From the NCBI GenBank assembly GCA_964493245.1, contig CAZBNB010000004.1, positions 1 to 64,000 on the forward strand: 64,000 bases of DNA. The letters are read 5' to 3'. How positions within the stretch are numbered: the stretch's first letter is position 1; each line of letters begins with the position of its first letter. This document shows, in pieces, positions 25,610 through 32,770 of this stretch. The stretch comes from CAZBNB01 sp964493245. Lineage in GTDB: Bacteria > Pseudomonadota > Gammaproteobacteria > Legionellales > Legionellaceae. The translations under genes were made by a program, and so were the position numbers. The notes under the pieces were generated by a model. The model made no database searches and was not told where the DNA came from. It worked only from the letters and a program-made list of their open reading frames with translations.

Positions 25610-27613
25610 TCATCCACAAGTAGAGATGCCTTGTTGATTTGCATAATGATCTAATGTCTCTTGTATGTCATCTCTGATTTGACATGATTTTACAAAAGGC
25701 ATAAAAAAAGAATGCTCAGATTTTGTGGGTGAGCAGGTACTGTAATAAGCGTGTCGAGCTAGTAACACTAAAAACCCAATAATAGTTAAGCAAAATAGAC
25801 AGTTTGCGATAAGATTCTCGGTACACTCATATGTATAGAGTTCGTTCTTTATCGTATCGATTCCTTTTTGCCATGATTGATATAAAGCAACACAATCATT
25901 GGGTGTTTTCGCTGTTTGCTTGAAATCTTTTAAGCTAGTTTCCAGATTAAGATACGTTTGATCAAGTAGAGAGAACTCTAAATCACGTGACTCTCTTAAA
26001 ATACTTGCAAGCTCCCAGAGATGAAAAGCCAATCTATCCTCAATAACATTGGAAATGCTTCCTCTTGCCTGACTGATTAGTTTAAAAATTTGAAGTCGTG
26101 CCGTTCGATCTAATTTTATGATGGTGGGTACCAACGGGAGGATATCAGCAGGGTGTTGTAATAAGCGAGATAATATTGTTTTATTACCTAAACTATTCAG
26201 CAAAATTGTACTAGCACATGTTTGTATTCTTTCATCAGAGTTATTTTGAAGGGATAAAGTCAGCAATGAAATTGTATTGCCCTCAAGAAAAAGATGCTGG
26301 AATTGCGGCTGACAAGATATATGGGCTAAAATGTAAAGAGCACTTACTTTGACGTCTGAATTGTCGATTGCTAATAGCGAAATCAATGCTTCGATGCTTT
26401 GAGAGGTGCATATATTAATAAGAAATAATGGGGTTGATACTAAAAGAGCTAGTGCGGAGATCGCGTTACTTTTAACACCTAAGCTAGAAGCGTTCAGTAA
26501 TGAAATGAGTGTTTGGATGTTTTCATGTGTCCCGATTATACGCAAAACTTCATCATTTTGAGTTTTTGCAAGGTTAATTAATACATATATTGCGTTTTGT
26601 AATATATCGTTATTGGGAAATGTGAGTAATGTTGTGATAGATGGTATTTGTTTAGCAAGAATAATGTCATTGGCATTGATAAAGGGTAATATTTTTAATA
26701 TAGCTTTTATGATGATTTCATCATTAAGATTATTATTCAGTAAGTTGATGTAAAACAGAACTCCTTTCTCTACGACCGCGTCAAATATTTCATCGCCATG
26801 TGTTCTGTTAAATGCTAAGGATCCTAAAAGAGTAATAGCTGTTTGGCGTAATTCGATTTTTTCTGAGTTCGATAGAACCAGTAAGTTAGGTATAAACTGT
26901 TTGCCATAAATGACCTTTTGAATAGCTTGATTATCAAGAGATAAATTGCTTAAAGCACCACAAGCTTTAATTTGAAGTACATTATTAGACTCTTGAATAA
27001 GAGAAAGTAAAATTTCAATGCCTCCACTACTTAAAATGCGATTTTGTATTTCAGAAGCGAGCTGAACGTTATAATAAACATGGAAATTAACGGAGGTATC
27101 AGTATGAGTCGCATAAGAACGCTCTTCTATAGATACAATATTAGCAATAAAGACAATGGCCGCTTCTTGAGTTTCTTCATTTGTTGCATTTAATAGAGAA
27201 ACCAAATCTGCGATAAGATCAGTTTCTAAGATAGTGGATTGGACAATTTGATAAAGCCCGACATTTCCTAATATAGATAAAAGTTGCTTTGTTGTTTGAG
27301 GGGGAAGCGAAGTATTTTTTAGTGACTGTATGACTTCTAATAACGTCATTATTGAATTAGAAAGACGCAATTTGTTTGTAATTTGACAAACACCAAACTC
27401 TTCTTCAAGTTGAGCAGACGTAAAATGAGCTTTTGTGATTACTCCATTTGGAAATAACAAATTTTGGTATGATGTGATTTCTTCGTTAGTTAGAGGGTAA
27501 TAAATAAAATGAGATGCCTCTTCTGTGTTTACTGAGGTCAGTTTAGAAAAATAAAAATCACCATTGGGGAGTGCGATAAAACAATAATTTTGCTCTTCTG
27601 TTTTAGTTTCCAT
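25610..27613 (-). CDS. Armadillo/HEAT-repeat protein with C-terminal membrane anchor
   Basis: A 667-residue protein. Residues about 75-500 consist of ARM-type repeats of about 42 residues, each with a phrase like GGIEILLSLIQESNNVLQIKACGALSNLS (in part: QIKACGALSNLS), LRQTAITLLGSLAF and VKSNAISALALLV. A single membrane segment follows at about 600-622 (CLFCLTIIGFLVLLA), then a tail with cysteines. ARM repeats are mainly eukaryotic and bind proteins. With the C-terminal anchor this suggests a host-directed effector that could sit in a membrane, an inference by analogy. Confidence 0.8.
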   Translation of the reverse strand: METKTEEQNYCFIALPNGDFYFSKLTSVNTEEASHFIYYPLTNEEITSYQNLLFPNGVITKAHFTSAQLEEEFGVCQITNKLRLSNSIMTLLEVIQSLKNTSLPPQTTKQLLSILGNVGLYQIVQSTILETDLIADLVSLLNATNEETQEAAIVFIANIVSIEERSYATHTDTSVNFHVYYNVQLASEIQNRILSSGGIEILLSLIQESNNVLQIKACGALSNLSLDNQAIQKVIYGKQFIPNLLVLSNSEKIELRQTAITLLGSLAFNRTHGDEIFDAVVEKGVLFYINLLNNNLNDEIIIKAILKILPFINANDIILAKQIPSITTLLTFPNNDILQNAIYVLINLAKTQNDEVLRIIGTHENIQTLISLLNASSLGVKSNAISALALLVSTPLFLINICTSQSIEALISLLAIDNSDVKVSALYILAHISCQPQFQHLFLEGNTISLLTLSLQNNSDERIQTCASTILLNSLGNKTILSRLLQHPADILPLVPTIIKLDRTARLQIFKLISQARGSISNVIEDRLAFHLWELASILRESRDLEFSLLDQTYLNLETSLKDFKQTAKTPNDCVALYQSWQKGIDTIKNELYTYECTENLIANCLFCLTIIGFLVLLARHAYYSTCSPTKSEHSFFMPFVKSCQIRDDIQETLDHYANQQGISTCG

Positions 27614-27860
27614 CGGTAATTATCCTTATTTTATCAGTAAGAGAAAGCATCTTGTGCAATGCCATTTGATTTTATGATTTATATTAAGAGCAGAATTATA
27701 TTTGACAAGGGGTTAAAATCAATTAGTTTGTTTAAAATACCCACCTCATGCAAGAGAAGCTCAACTAGAAAAATTTATGTCTAATCGTGGTAGGCCTAAT
27801 TTCTTCTGTAGAAACGTTACGACCAAGCTGTAAAGATTGTTTTGCAAGGTGCATGACCTC

Positions 27861-27946
27861 ATTGACGTGATTTAATAGATGAACACACCCAGTTGAGATT
27901 TAATTATCTCTTAACTGGGTGTGTTCATCTATTAAATCACGTCAAT
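27861..27946. repeat. 86-bp near-perfect palindrome
   Basis: The arms 27861-27894 and 27913-27946 are perfect 34-base inverted repeats. The centre GAGATTTAATTATCTCTT can extend the stem (GAGAT with ATCTC) with a 2-base bulge. The right half is repeated at the very start of the window (1-54). The structure would form a very stable hairpin in DNA or RNA. Confidence 0.9.
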
Positions 27947-28015
27947 ATTACTCGCTCTATTCCACTCACTTTTACTATAGAAAAACCAGGCAAATTTAGG
28001 ATAACATTACTCCTA

Positions 28016-28081
28016 GGCACTTTAATCTCCTTTTGATCGTCAAATCAAGGTGTTAGTTTATACTAACTTGATTAAAGTGCC
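28016..28081. repeat. 66-bp inverted repeat
   Basis: GGCACTTTAATC (28016-28027) and its exact complement (28070-28081) enclose a second hairpin GTTAGT/ACTAAC (28052-28067). It could be a very small mobile element, an operator or a terminator. No gene directly uses it. Confidence 0.5.
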
Positions 28082-28277
28082 CCCTTAAATGGGGTAGAGC
28101 CAAAAAACTGGCAAAGCAGCTTGGGCTACTATCTGGAAAGGTTGGTTTCGTTTAAAAGAAAGATTAGAAGGTATTAGGATTGCAACTGAGATGATGAAGA
28201 TGTGATCAAGAGACAGGCAAATGGGAAAGAGCCAAGAGCCCGGTATTTTGATTGTTGGTGATAAGCTATATGGGATA

Positions 28278-28324
28278 TGGCTCCCCGGGACGGACTCGAA
28301 CCGCCGACCTAATGATTAACAGTC
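28278..28324. repeat. Distal attachment site, 47-bp direct repeat
   Basis: This 47-bp stretch is identical to the 3' part of the tRNA-Asn gene at 38468-38514. It is the original 3' end of the tRNA displaced by integration. Sequence identity ends on both sides (GCCGTC here against ATCCGC at the tRNA). Confidence 0.92.
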
Positions 28325-28441
28325 GCCGTCTTAGCCATCAACCACAGTACTCTACAACAAATAACAATAATAAAATCAATCATCTATGAACAAGCCTACT
28401 ACTGTCACTTGTTGTCATTTATTGCCGTTACTTGCGAGCTA

Positions 28442-28460
28442 GTGTCCCATGAGTGTCCCA
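28442..28460 (+). promoter_or_regulatory. Paired GTGTCCCA sites near distal att, candidate integrase arm sites
   Basis: GTGTCCCA occurs at 28442-28449 and 28453-28460, separated by three bases. The same paired arrangement occurs twice near the other end of the element (38269-38287 inverted, 38401-38419). This fits arm-type binding sites for the integrase or sites for an excisionase. Confidence 0.5.
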
Positions 28461-28545
28461 CAAAATCAATTACTTTTTAGACTTTCAAAAAGCGTTTTAG
28501 TTTGTTGAGTTGCTCGTTAAATAAAATACATTGTTGCATGTAAAT

Positions 28546-29730
28546 TCAATCCACAACTATTTCATATGCAATTTCTAATTCTTCTTTCATTTCTTGGGTT
28601 ATATCATTCTCGATACTATCAAGATAATTAATTAAATGATCTTTGTTATCAACAGAATATGCCTTAAATTTGTATAACGAAGACGGTTCAGAATGCCATC
28701 TATTTAAGTATTTTCTTAAAGTTGTCTCAGTTAGCATAGCGTCACAGTATGGGGCAAAAACAGACATATGCTCTATATCATTAGAAAAGCCACGCATCAA
28801 TTTTTTTTGTTTTTCAAAATTTGACGGCAGTGGGCCGTCTGATACCTCTTTTATTTTTGCTGCCCATAGACCAGAAGCAATATGAATATATGGTATGTTT
28901 TTGAAATACGATGAAGTGAGAAAAACCAAAATCTGCTGTATTTTAGACGCATCATCTTGATGTTCATCATCAAGATGCATCATAGCAGATATGATTTTGA
29001 GCTCTTCACTGCTTAGTATTTCGTCTATATCAACACTGTTTTTTACTCTTAAATAATTTTGTATAAGATATTTTGCATGTGCTTTGACTTCTTTGTTAAA
29101 AAGCTCAATAAGGCTTATTCGTGTTTCGTGAAATTTAGGTAATGCCTCTATAAAATTGGTGGCAAATAAATTTTTTTCTTCGCGAATGATGGACGGCGAT
29201 TTAAAGTTAGTAAGTGTGAAATTGGTATCAATAAGCCAAGAGGGAGTCCAATCATGCACACCAGGCTCTATAGCTTCGTATAGTTGAAGGTTATAGATAT
29301 TCGAGCTTTTATTTAAAAAAGATATATATGCATTCAGGATTTGTCGTTCTTTAATTTGGCTTGATAAGTAAAATCTTTTACCTCTACTCATCAATTTGAT
29401 TGCCTTAAATAATTCCGATCCATTAGGAATTAGATGTGATTCAAAATCATGCAGATCTGAATATGGGCAAATTATTAATTGCTTCGAGGAGAGGTCCTGT
29501 AGTTTTTGAACAATTAAGCTTATAAAGCTTTTATCACCATCTTTAATAAGAGAAGAGAAAAAATTTTGATCTAAGTATATAATTTTTTTCTTAATTTCTA
29601 GTAATGAGAGTGAATAAGACTCACCGCATATAGTACAGGAGCAACGTAGTACATTATTAGTAATAGTTTTTTGTACTCCATTGGGGATTTTACAAACACC
29701 ACAAGTCCTACTACCCCAAGCAACAGTCAT
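28546..29730 (-). CDS. Zinc-ribbon plus PIN-like domain protein, putative nuclease toxin
   Basis: A 394-residue protein. The N-terminus has cysteine pairs C10-x2-C13 and C30, C32, C35, resembling a zinc ribbon. A hydrophobic strand then ends in LDQN (Asp54), as at the start of PIN nuclease domains. The C-terminal part has ND-x10-YCD-x3-TE with Asp318, Asp330 and Glu335, matching the acidic end of a PIN-like fold separated by a long helical insert. A metal-dependent RNase is the inferred activity. It starts ten bases after the stop of an XRE gene, a toxin-antitoxin-like order. An upstream in-frame ATG at 29793 would overlap that gene by 53 bases. Confidence 0.6.
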   Translation of the reverse strand: MTVAWGSRTCGVCKIPNGVQKTITNNVLRCSCTICGESYSLSLLEIKKKIIYLDQNFFSSLIKDGDKSFISLIVQKLQDLSSKQLIICPYSDLHDFESHLIPNGSELFKAIKLMSRGKRFYLSSQIKERQILNAYISFLNKSSNIYNLQLYEAIEPGVHDWTPSWLIDTNFTLTNFKSPSIIREEKNLFATNFIEALPKFHETRISLIELFNKEVKAHAKYLIQNYLRVKNSVDIDEILSSEELKIISAMMHLDDEHQDDASKIQQILVFLTSSYFKNIPYIHIASGLWAAKIKEVSDGPLPSNFEKQKKLMRGFSNDIEHMSVFAPYCDAMLTETTLRKYLNRWHSEPSSLYKFKAYSVDNKDHLINYLDSIENDITQEMKEELEIAYEIVVD

Positions 29731-29740
29731 AGTTTTAAAA

Positions 29741-30049
29741 TTATTTATGGATTTTATTAAGTTCGGCGAGTATCCAATTTTTTTGAGCAACATTCAACTG
29801 ATGATACATCTTAATACAGGCAGCGAGCTCCTCAGATTCAGCATAAAAATAAGCAACAGGCAGGCTTAATACAGTTGCTATACGTTTCAATGTTGAATAA
29901 TCAGGGGTATGTCTACCCATTTCATAATGGTTCATACGAGCGCTTGCCGAAAACTGATCCATCCCAGCAGCTATTCCCAATTTCTTCTGTGATAAATTCG
30001 CAGCTAAACGCGCTTCTTTTAGTCGTGCGCAGAGCGGATTTTCAACCAT
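29741..30049 (-). CDS. XRE-family regulator paired with the PIN-like gene
   Basis: A 102-residue protein with an N-terminal XRE helix-turn-helix (LKEARLAANLSQKKLGIAAG, then NHYEMGRHTPDYSTLKRIA) and a short helical C-terminal tail that could bind a partner. It precedes the zinc-ribbon/PIN-like gene by ten bases in the same direction, so it is the likely antitoxin or repressor of a two-gene unit. Two palindromes resembling operators lie in its upstream region at 30077-30123. Confidence 0.85.
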   Translation of the reverse strand: MVENPLCARLKEARLAANLSQKKLGIAAGMDQFSASARMNHYEMGRHTPDYSTLKRIATVLSLPVAYFYAESEELAACIKMYHQLNVAQKNWILAELNKIHK

Positions 30050-30076
30050 CCTAAGCCTATTAATTTAATCTAATGC

Positions 30077-30123
30077 TTAGAGAATCTAAGTTTTTTAGGC
30101 GCCTGGATACTTAGGAATCCTAT
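30077..30123. promoter_or_regulatory. Operator-like palindromes upstream of the XRE/PIN-like pair
   Basis: CTTAGAGAATCTAAG (30077-30091) and TAGGAATCCTA (30113-30123) are short palindromes sharing TAG-GAATC wording. AGGCGCCT (30098-30105) lies between them. They are well placed for autoregulation of the leftward pair. Confidence 0.45.
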
Positions 30124-30186
30124 ACATTTGGTTAAAAATAGCGTATGGTGTGTAAAAATAAAATAATAGAGGGTGCTTGCAAAGAA

Positions 30187-30426
30187 CTAGTCTGCTGTTA
30201 ATTGGCTGATATTAGGAAATAATTCCCCTATCTCAACATTTAAACTTTTTGCAATGCGAATTAAGTTGAGTGTTGCAATGTTTCGCTCGCCACGTTCAAC
30301 GCTGCCCATATAGGTTCTATCTAAACCAATTTCAGCGGCAAAACTCTCTTGTGAAAAGCCTTGTGCTTTACGGAGTTCACGAATGCGTGAGCCAAGAATT
30401 ATTAAGGATGGGTGTTTTTTTCTCAT
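30187..30426 (-). CDS. Small XRE-family transcription regulator
   Basis: A 79-residue stand-alone helix-turn-helix of the Cro/C1 type: LGSRIRELRKAQGFSQESFA, then IGLDRTYMGSVERGERNIA, then a short hydrophobic tail. It is close to small repressors found next to restriction and phage genes (controller-like proteins). It is divergent from the exported-protein gene at 30516 and shares a palindromic promoter region with it. No methyltransferase or restriction gene is adjacent. Its start has no spaced ribosome binding site, so it may be leaderless. Confidence 0.85.
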   Translation of the reverse strand: MRKKHPSLIILGSRIRELRKAQGFSQESFAAEIGLDRTYMGSVERGERNIATLNLIRIAKSLNVEIGELFPNISQLTAD

Positions 30427-30478
30427 CCTTAAAGGATAAATTTGATATACTTATCGTACCACGGACTATAAGTATCAA
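30425..30478. promoter_or_regulatory. Shared operator/promoter region of divergent XRE and exported-protein genes
   Basis: ATCCTT-A-AAGGAT (30425-30437) overlaps the XRE start. A longer inverted repeat, TTGATATACTTAT (30442-30454) against ATAAGTATCAA (30468-30478), supplies TTGATA and TATAAG-like boxes for both directions. This suggests that the XRE protein represses both genes. Confidence 0.5.
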
Positions 30479-30515
30479 AAGGAGGTGTACGTTATAACAA
30501 ATAAAGAGGTGTATA

Positions 30516-31586
30516 ATGAGACAACTAATAAGGGTATTTTTAATAATTTCCACATGTTTTTTACCCCCAATAGCATCAGCTATATCAAACGACTTCCTTA
30601 GAGAAACCAGTATTGTTTTCAGTGATGAAATGGGGGTTTCATTTAATTTAGAACAACACCAATTAGATTTCTTTGTTGATGAAACAGAGGCGATAAAAAA
30701 AATACCGGATATACAGAAAAAATTCTCAATAATGAAAAACATATCGAACGATCAAATTACTCAAAATCCAATTTATATTAGCGGTCTTTATGGTGAATAC
30801 ATAACCCAAGTAATACTTAAAATTTTATATGAAAAAACAGATGTAAATGACTTACATGTTACAGTTTATCTATCACACTCTGGCATGCGAAAAAACGCCA
30901 TTCTTACATTTAATATTAATCGGAATATCTTTGATAATTGGAGTCATTCTAATTTAAATTTAAATAAATTTATCCATGATTATACAGTCACGAAATGGTT
31001 TTTATATGCCAGTAGAAATGAGCCCATGGTGAAGACAGGCATAGTTGCTGTACCTAAAGAAACACGTGTTTTGGCAGGCAAAGCCAAGAGACTTGAGATA
31101 TTAAAAAATCTTAGCGAACCAAGTGTTCATATGACCGGTATGCTTTACACATTACATGATGAGTATATCGAAATAACATTTAATCAAAAAAAATCATTAA
31201 ATGCGGTTACTGGGTTGCAGAAGGTAGGGCTTTTACACACAACTCTCTCCCAGGAACAGATAAAGGATAATCCGTTTATGTGTTCAGAACTCGTTGCACT
31301 CACAACTACCGAAGATTTTCTTAGCGATTTATATTCCTTAATGTTTGGAGACAAATTTCATATAGCTGTTTATTTAGATAAAAATAATACTGGCAAAAAC
31401 GAAAAGATACTGTTGTTTACATTTGATATAACACATGATTCATTCCTTAAAATGCGATCAAGTAAGGTATTAAACGAAAATCTATCAAGAGCATTAAGTA
31501 GTTTTAAATTTTCACAACGATTTTTAAATGAAGTGAAAAAAGAACCGATCATTTCAGAAAACCTTAAAAATAAAACAGAGAATTAG
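30516..31586 (+). CDS. Exported protein with an internal duplication, unknown function
   Basis: A 356-residue protein with a signal peptide cleaved near residue 22 (PIASA). The mature part contains two similar halves of about 110 residues. The first includes ISNDQITQNPIYISGLYGEY and VTVYLSHSGMRKNAILTF; the second includes LSQEQIKDNPFMCSELVALT and IAVYLDKNNTGKNEKILLFTF. I do not recognise the domain. It is the only cargo gene of the island facing right, has a GAGGTG site five bases before the ATG, and is probably controlled by the divergent XRE gene. Confidence 0.7.
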   Translation: MRQLIRVFLIISTCFLPPIASAISNDFLRETSIVFSDEMGVSFNLEQHQLDFFVDETEAIKKIPDIQKKFSIMKNISNDQITQNPIYISGLYGEYITQVILKILYEKTDVNDLHVTVYLSHSGMRKNAILTFNINRNIFDNWSHSNLNLNKFIHDYTVTKWFLYASRNEPMVKTGIVAVPKETRVLAGKAKRLEILKNLSEPSVHMTGMLYTLHDEYIEITFNQKKSLNAVTGLQKVGLLHTTLSQEQIKDNPFMCSELVALTTTEDFLSDLYSLMFGDKFHIAVYLDKNNTGKNEKILLFTFDITHDSFLKMRSSKVLNENLSRALSSFKFSQRFLNEVKKEPIISENLKNKTEN

Positions 31587-31641
31587 CTGATGATTAGCAG
31601 ATTAAGGCTCGGCAGAGTAGCTCTATGTGAGTGCGCTCACC

Positions 31642-31917
31642 TTAGCTTAGCGCATCCAGTAAGTCGCGGTTGATTTTCATTGCTTGTCGAACTTGTTTTC
31701 TAAACAGTTTAGCGTCAGTTGTCGTATGGCCATGAGTCACGGCGTAGGTATTATCTTTAGGTGCTCCACTGCCTCTGCCGCAGCCATGTAAGCGACAACG
31801 TAATTTCCCTTTTACAGCAGGAGATTGGCAAGTTGTGCCTCGCCGTGTCTTGGCACCGCAGCGAGGTGCGTTGTTAAAAGAGTAATGTTTTTCTCCGTTA
31901 CATGGGGTAGTTTTCAT
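31642..31917 (-). CDS. Small HGGxSTGAP-type phage/plasmid protein
   Basis: A 91-residue basic protein with a cysteine-histidine pattern: RCGAKTRRGTTCQSPAV, RCRLHGCGRGSGAPKDN, then a helical tail. It matches the small HGGxSTGAP proteins often found in integrative elements, with the core changed to HGCGRGSGAP. The cysteines and histidine may bind zinc. Its start overlaps the stop of the upstream gene (ATGA), so translation is coupled. The function of the family is unknown to me. Confidence 0.72.
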   Translation of the reverse strand: MKTTPCNGEKHYSFNNAPRCGAKTRRGTTCQSPAVKGKLRCRLHGCGRGSGAPKDNTYAVTHGHTTTDAKLFRKQVRQAMKINRDLLDALS

Positions 31918-32384
31918 ATTTTCACCTTGTCAGCTCCTCTCCCCCCATTTACGGTACCAATAACTGCCTGACCACCATGAGATACATCTATTCGTTCGAC
32001 AATGATTTTTTGCCCACCCCCTCCCTGTAACTTGGCTAACAAATTTGCTTGTTGTGTAAACGTATTGCTAAGTTTGATTGCCGTATTTGTGTAGTATTTA
32101 CTTATTTCACCATACATAAGCCCATTGGCTAAGCCCATAGCGGTTTGTTGAAGTTTATGTATTGCCATCATTTGGGCGGCAAGCATGACTTGCAATCCAC
32201 CTTCGCATTGTAAGGCAACTAAATCATTCTCATTTTGTTTTCTCGCTTTTTCAAGATCAAAATCTTTATCCCTAATATTGTTACAGGCAGTTGCACTAAT
32301 GCGGATTGTATCCTCAAGCAACTTATTTTTGGCGACTGCAATCTTATCTTCTTGTTCCTGAGATTTAATTTGATTTGCTTGCAT
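31914..32384 (-). CDS. Conserved phage-island protein of unknown function
   Basis: A 156-residue, mainly helical protein that ends in a glycine-rich segment with KIIVERIDVSHGGQAVIGTV. That wording recurs in proteins encoded beside HGGxSTGAP genes in prophage-like elements, though the role is not known. It overlaps the next gene by four bases (ATGA) and follows an unknown gene by about 20 bases, within the leftward replication operon of the island. Confidence 0.65.
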   Translation of the reverse strand: MQANQIKSQEQEDKIAVAKNKLLEDTIRISATACNNIRDKDFDLEKARKQNENDLVALQCEGGLQVMLAAQMMAIHKLQQTAMGLANGLMYGEISKYYTNTAIKLSNTFTQQANLLAKLQGGGGQKIIVERIDVSHGGQAVIGTVNGGRGADKVKI

Positions 32385-32405
32385 AATTTCTATCCCTCTC
32401 TTGGT

Positions 32406-32768
32406 TTAGTCAAGATTTTTGCCTGAGTAAAGCGGTTTGCCTGTGGATATCCATGCCTCTATATGTAAGCGCAACGATTCAGCAGGCACCATGCCATTGA
32501 TTATATCTTGTTCATCTTCTACTGACAGTAGGCGATCAATAACCAGTTGGGCCTTAACACGTAGCCCTTCGCAACATCTTACTACGAATTGATATAAATC
32601 ATGTCGTTGACCTTGTCTGTTCATTTCGCTTTTTATCAGGGAACTAAGAGAACCAAGAGAACCTTCTTGATTTTCTTGGTCTTTAGCGGTTCGCTCCTTC
32701 GATAACCTAGCGGGAACCAAGGGAATCGATGAGGATTCCATATGCTCGAGCAAACTACGTACGCTCAT
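32406..32768 (-). CDS. Small island protein of unknown function
   Basis: A 120-residue protein, polar in its first half (with EN/KE-rich stretches) and helical in its second half (LYQFVVRCCEGLRVKAQLVIDRLL). It starts two bases after the stop of the DUF927 helicase-like gene. The tight spacing suggests a role in the same replication module. I recognise no family. Confidence 0.6.
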   Translation of the reverse strand: MSVRSLLEHMESSSIPLVPARLSKERTAKDQENQEGSLGSLSSLIKSEMNRQGQRHDLYQFVVRCCEGLRVKAQLVIDRLLSVEDEQDIINGMVPAESLRLHIEAWISTGKPLYSGKNLD

Positions 32769-32770
32769 GA

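Larger units (their letters stand above)
27614..28277. other. Gene-poor region with repeats and coding debris
   Basis: These 664 bases lie between the ARM-repeat gene and the integrated element. They hold the long palindrome (27861-27946), a 66-bp inverted repeat (28016-28081) and short fragments that look like former coding sequence. One, on the minus strand leading out of the palindrome (about 27773-27860), reads NEVMHLAKQSLQLGRN before a stop. No intact gene is visible. Confidence 0.55.
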
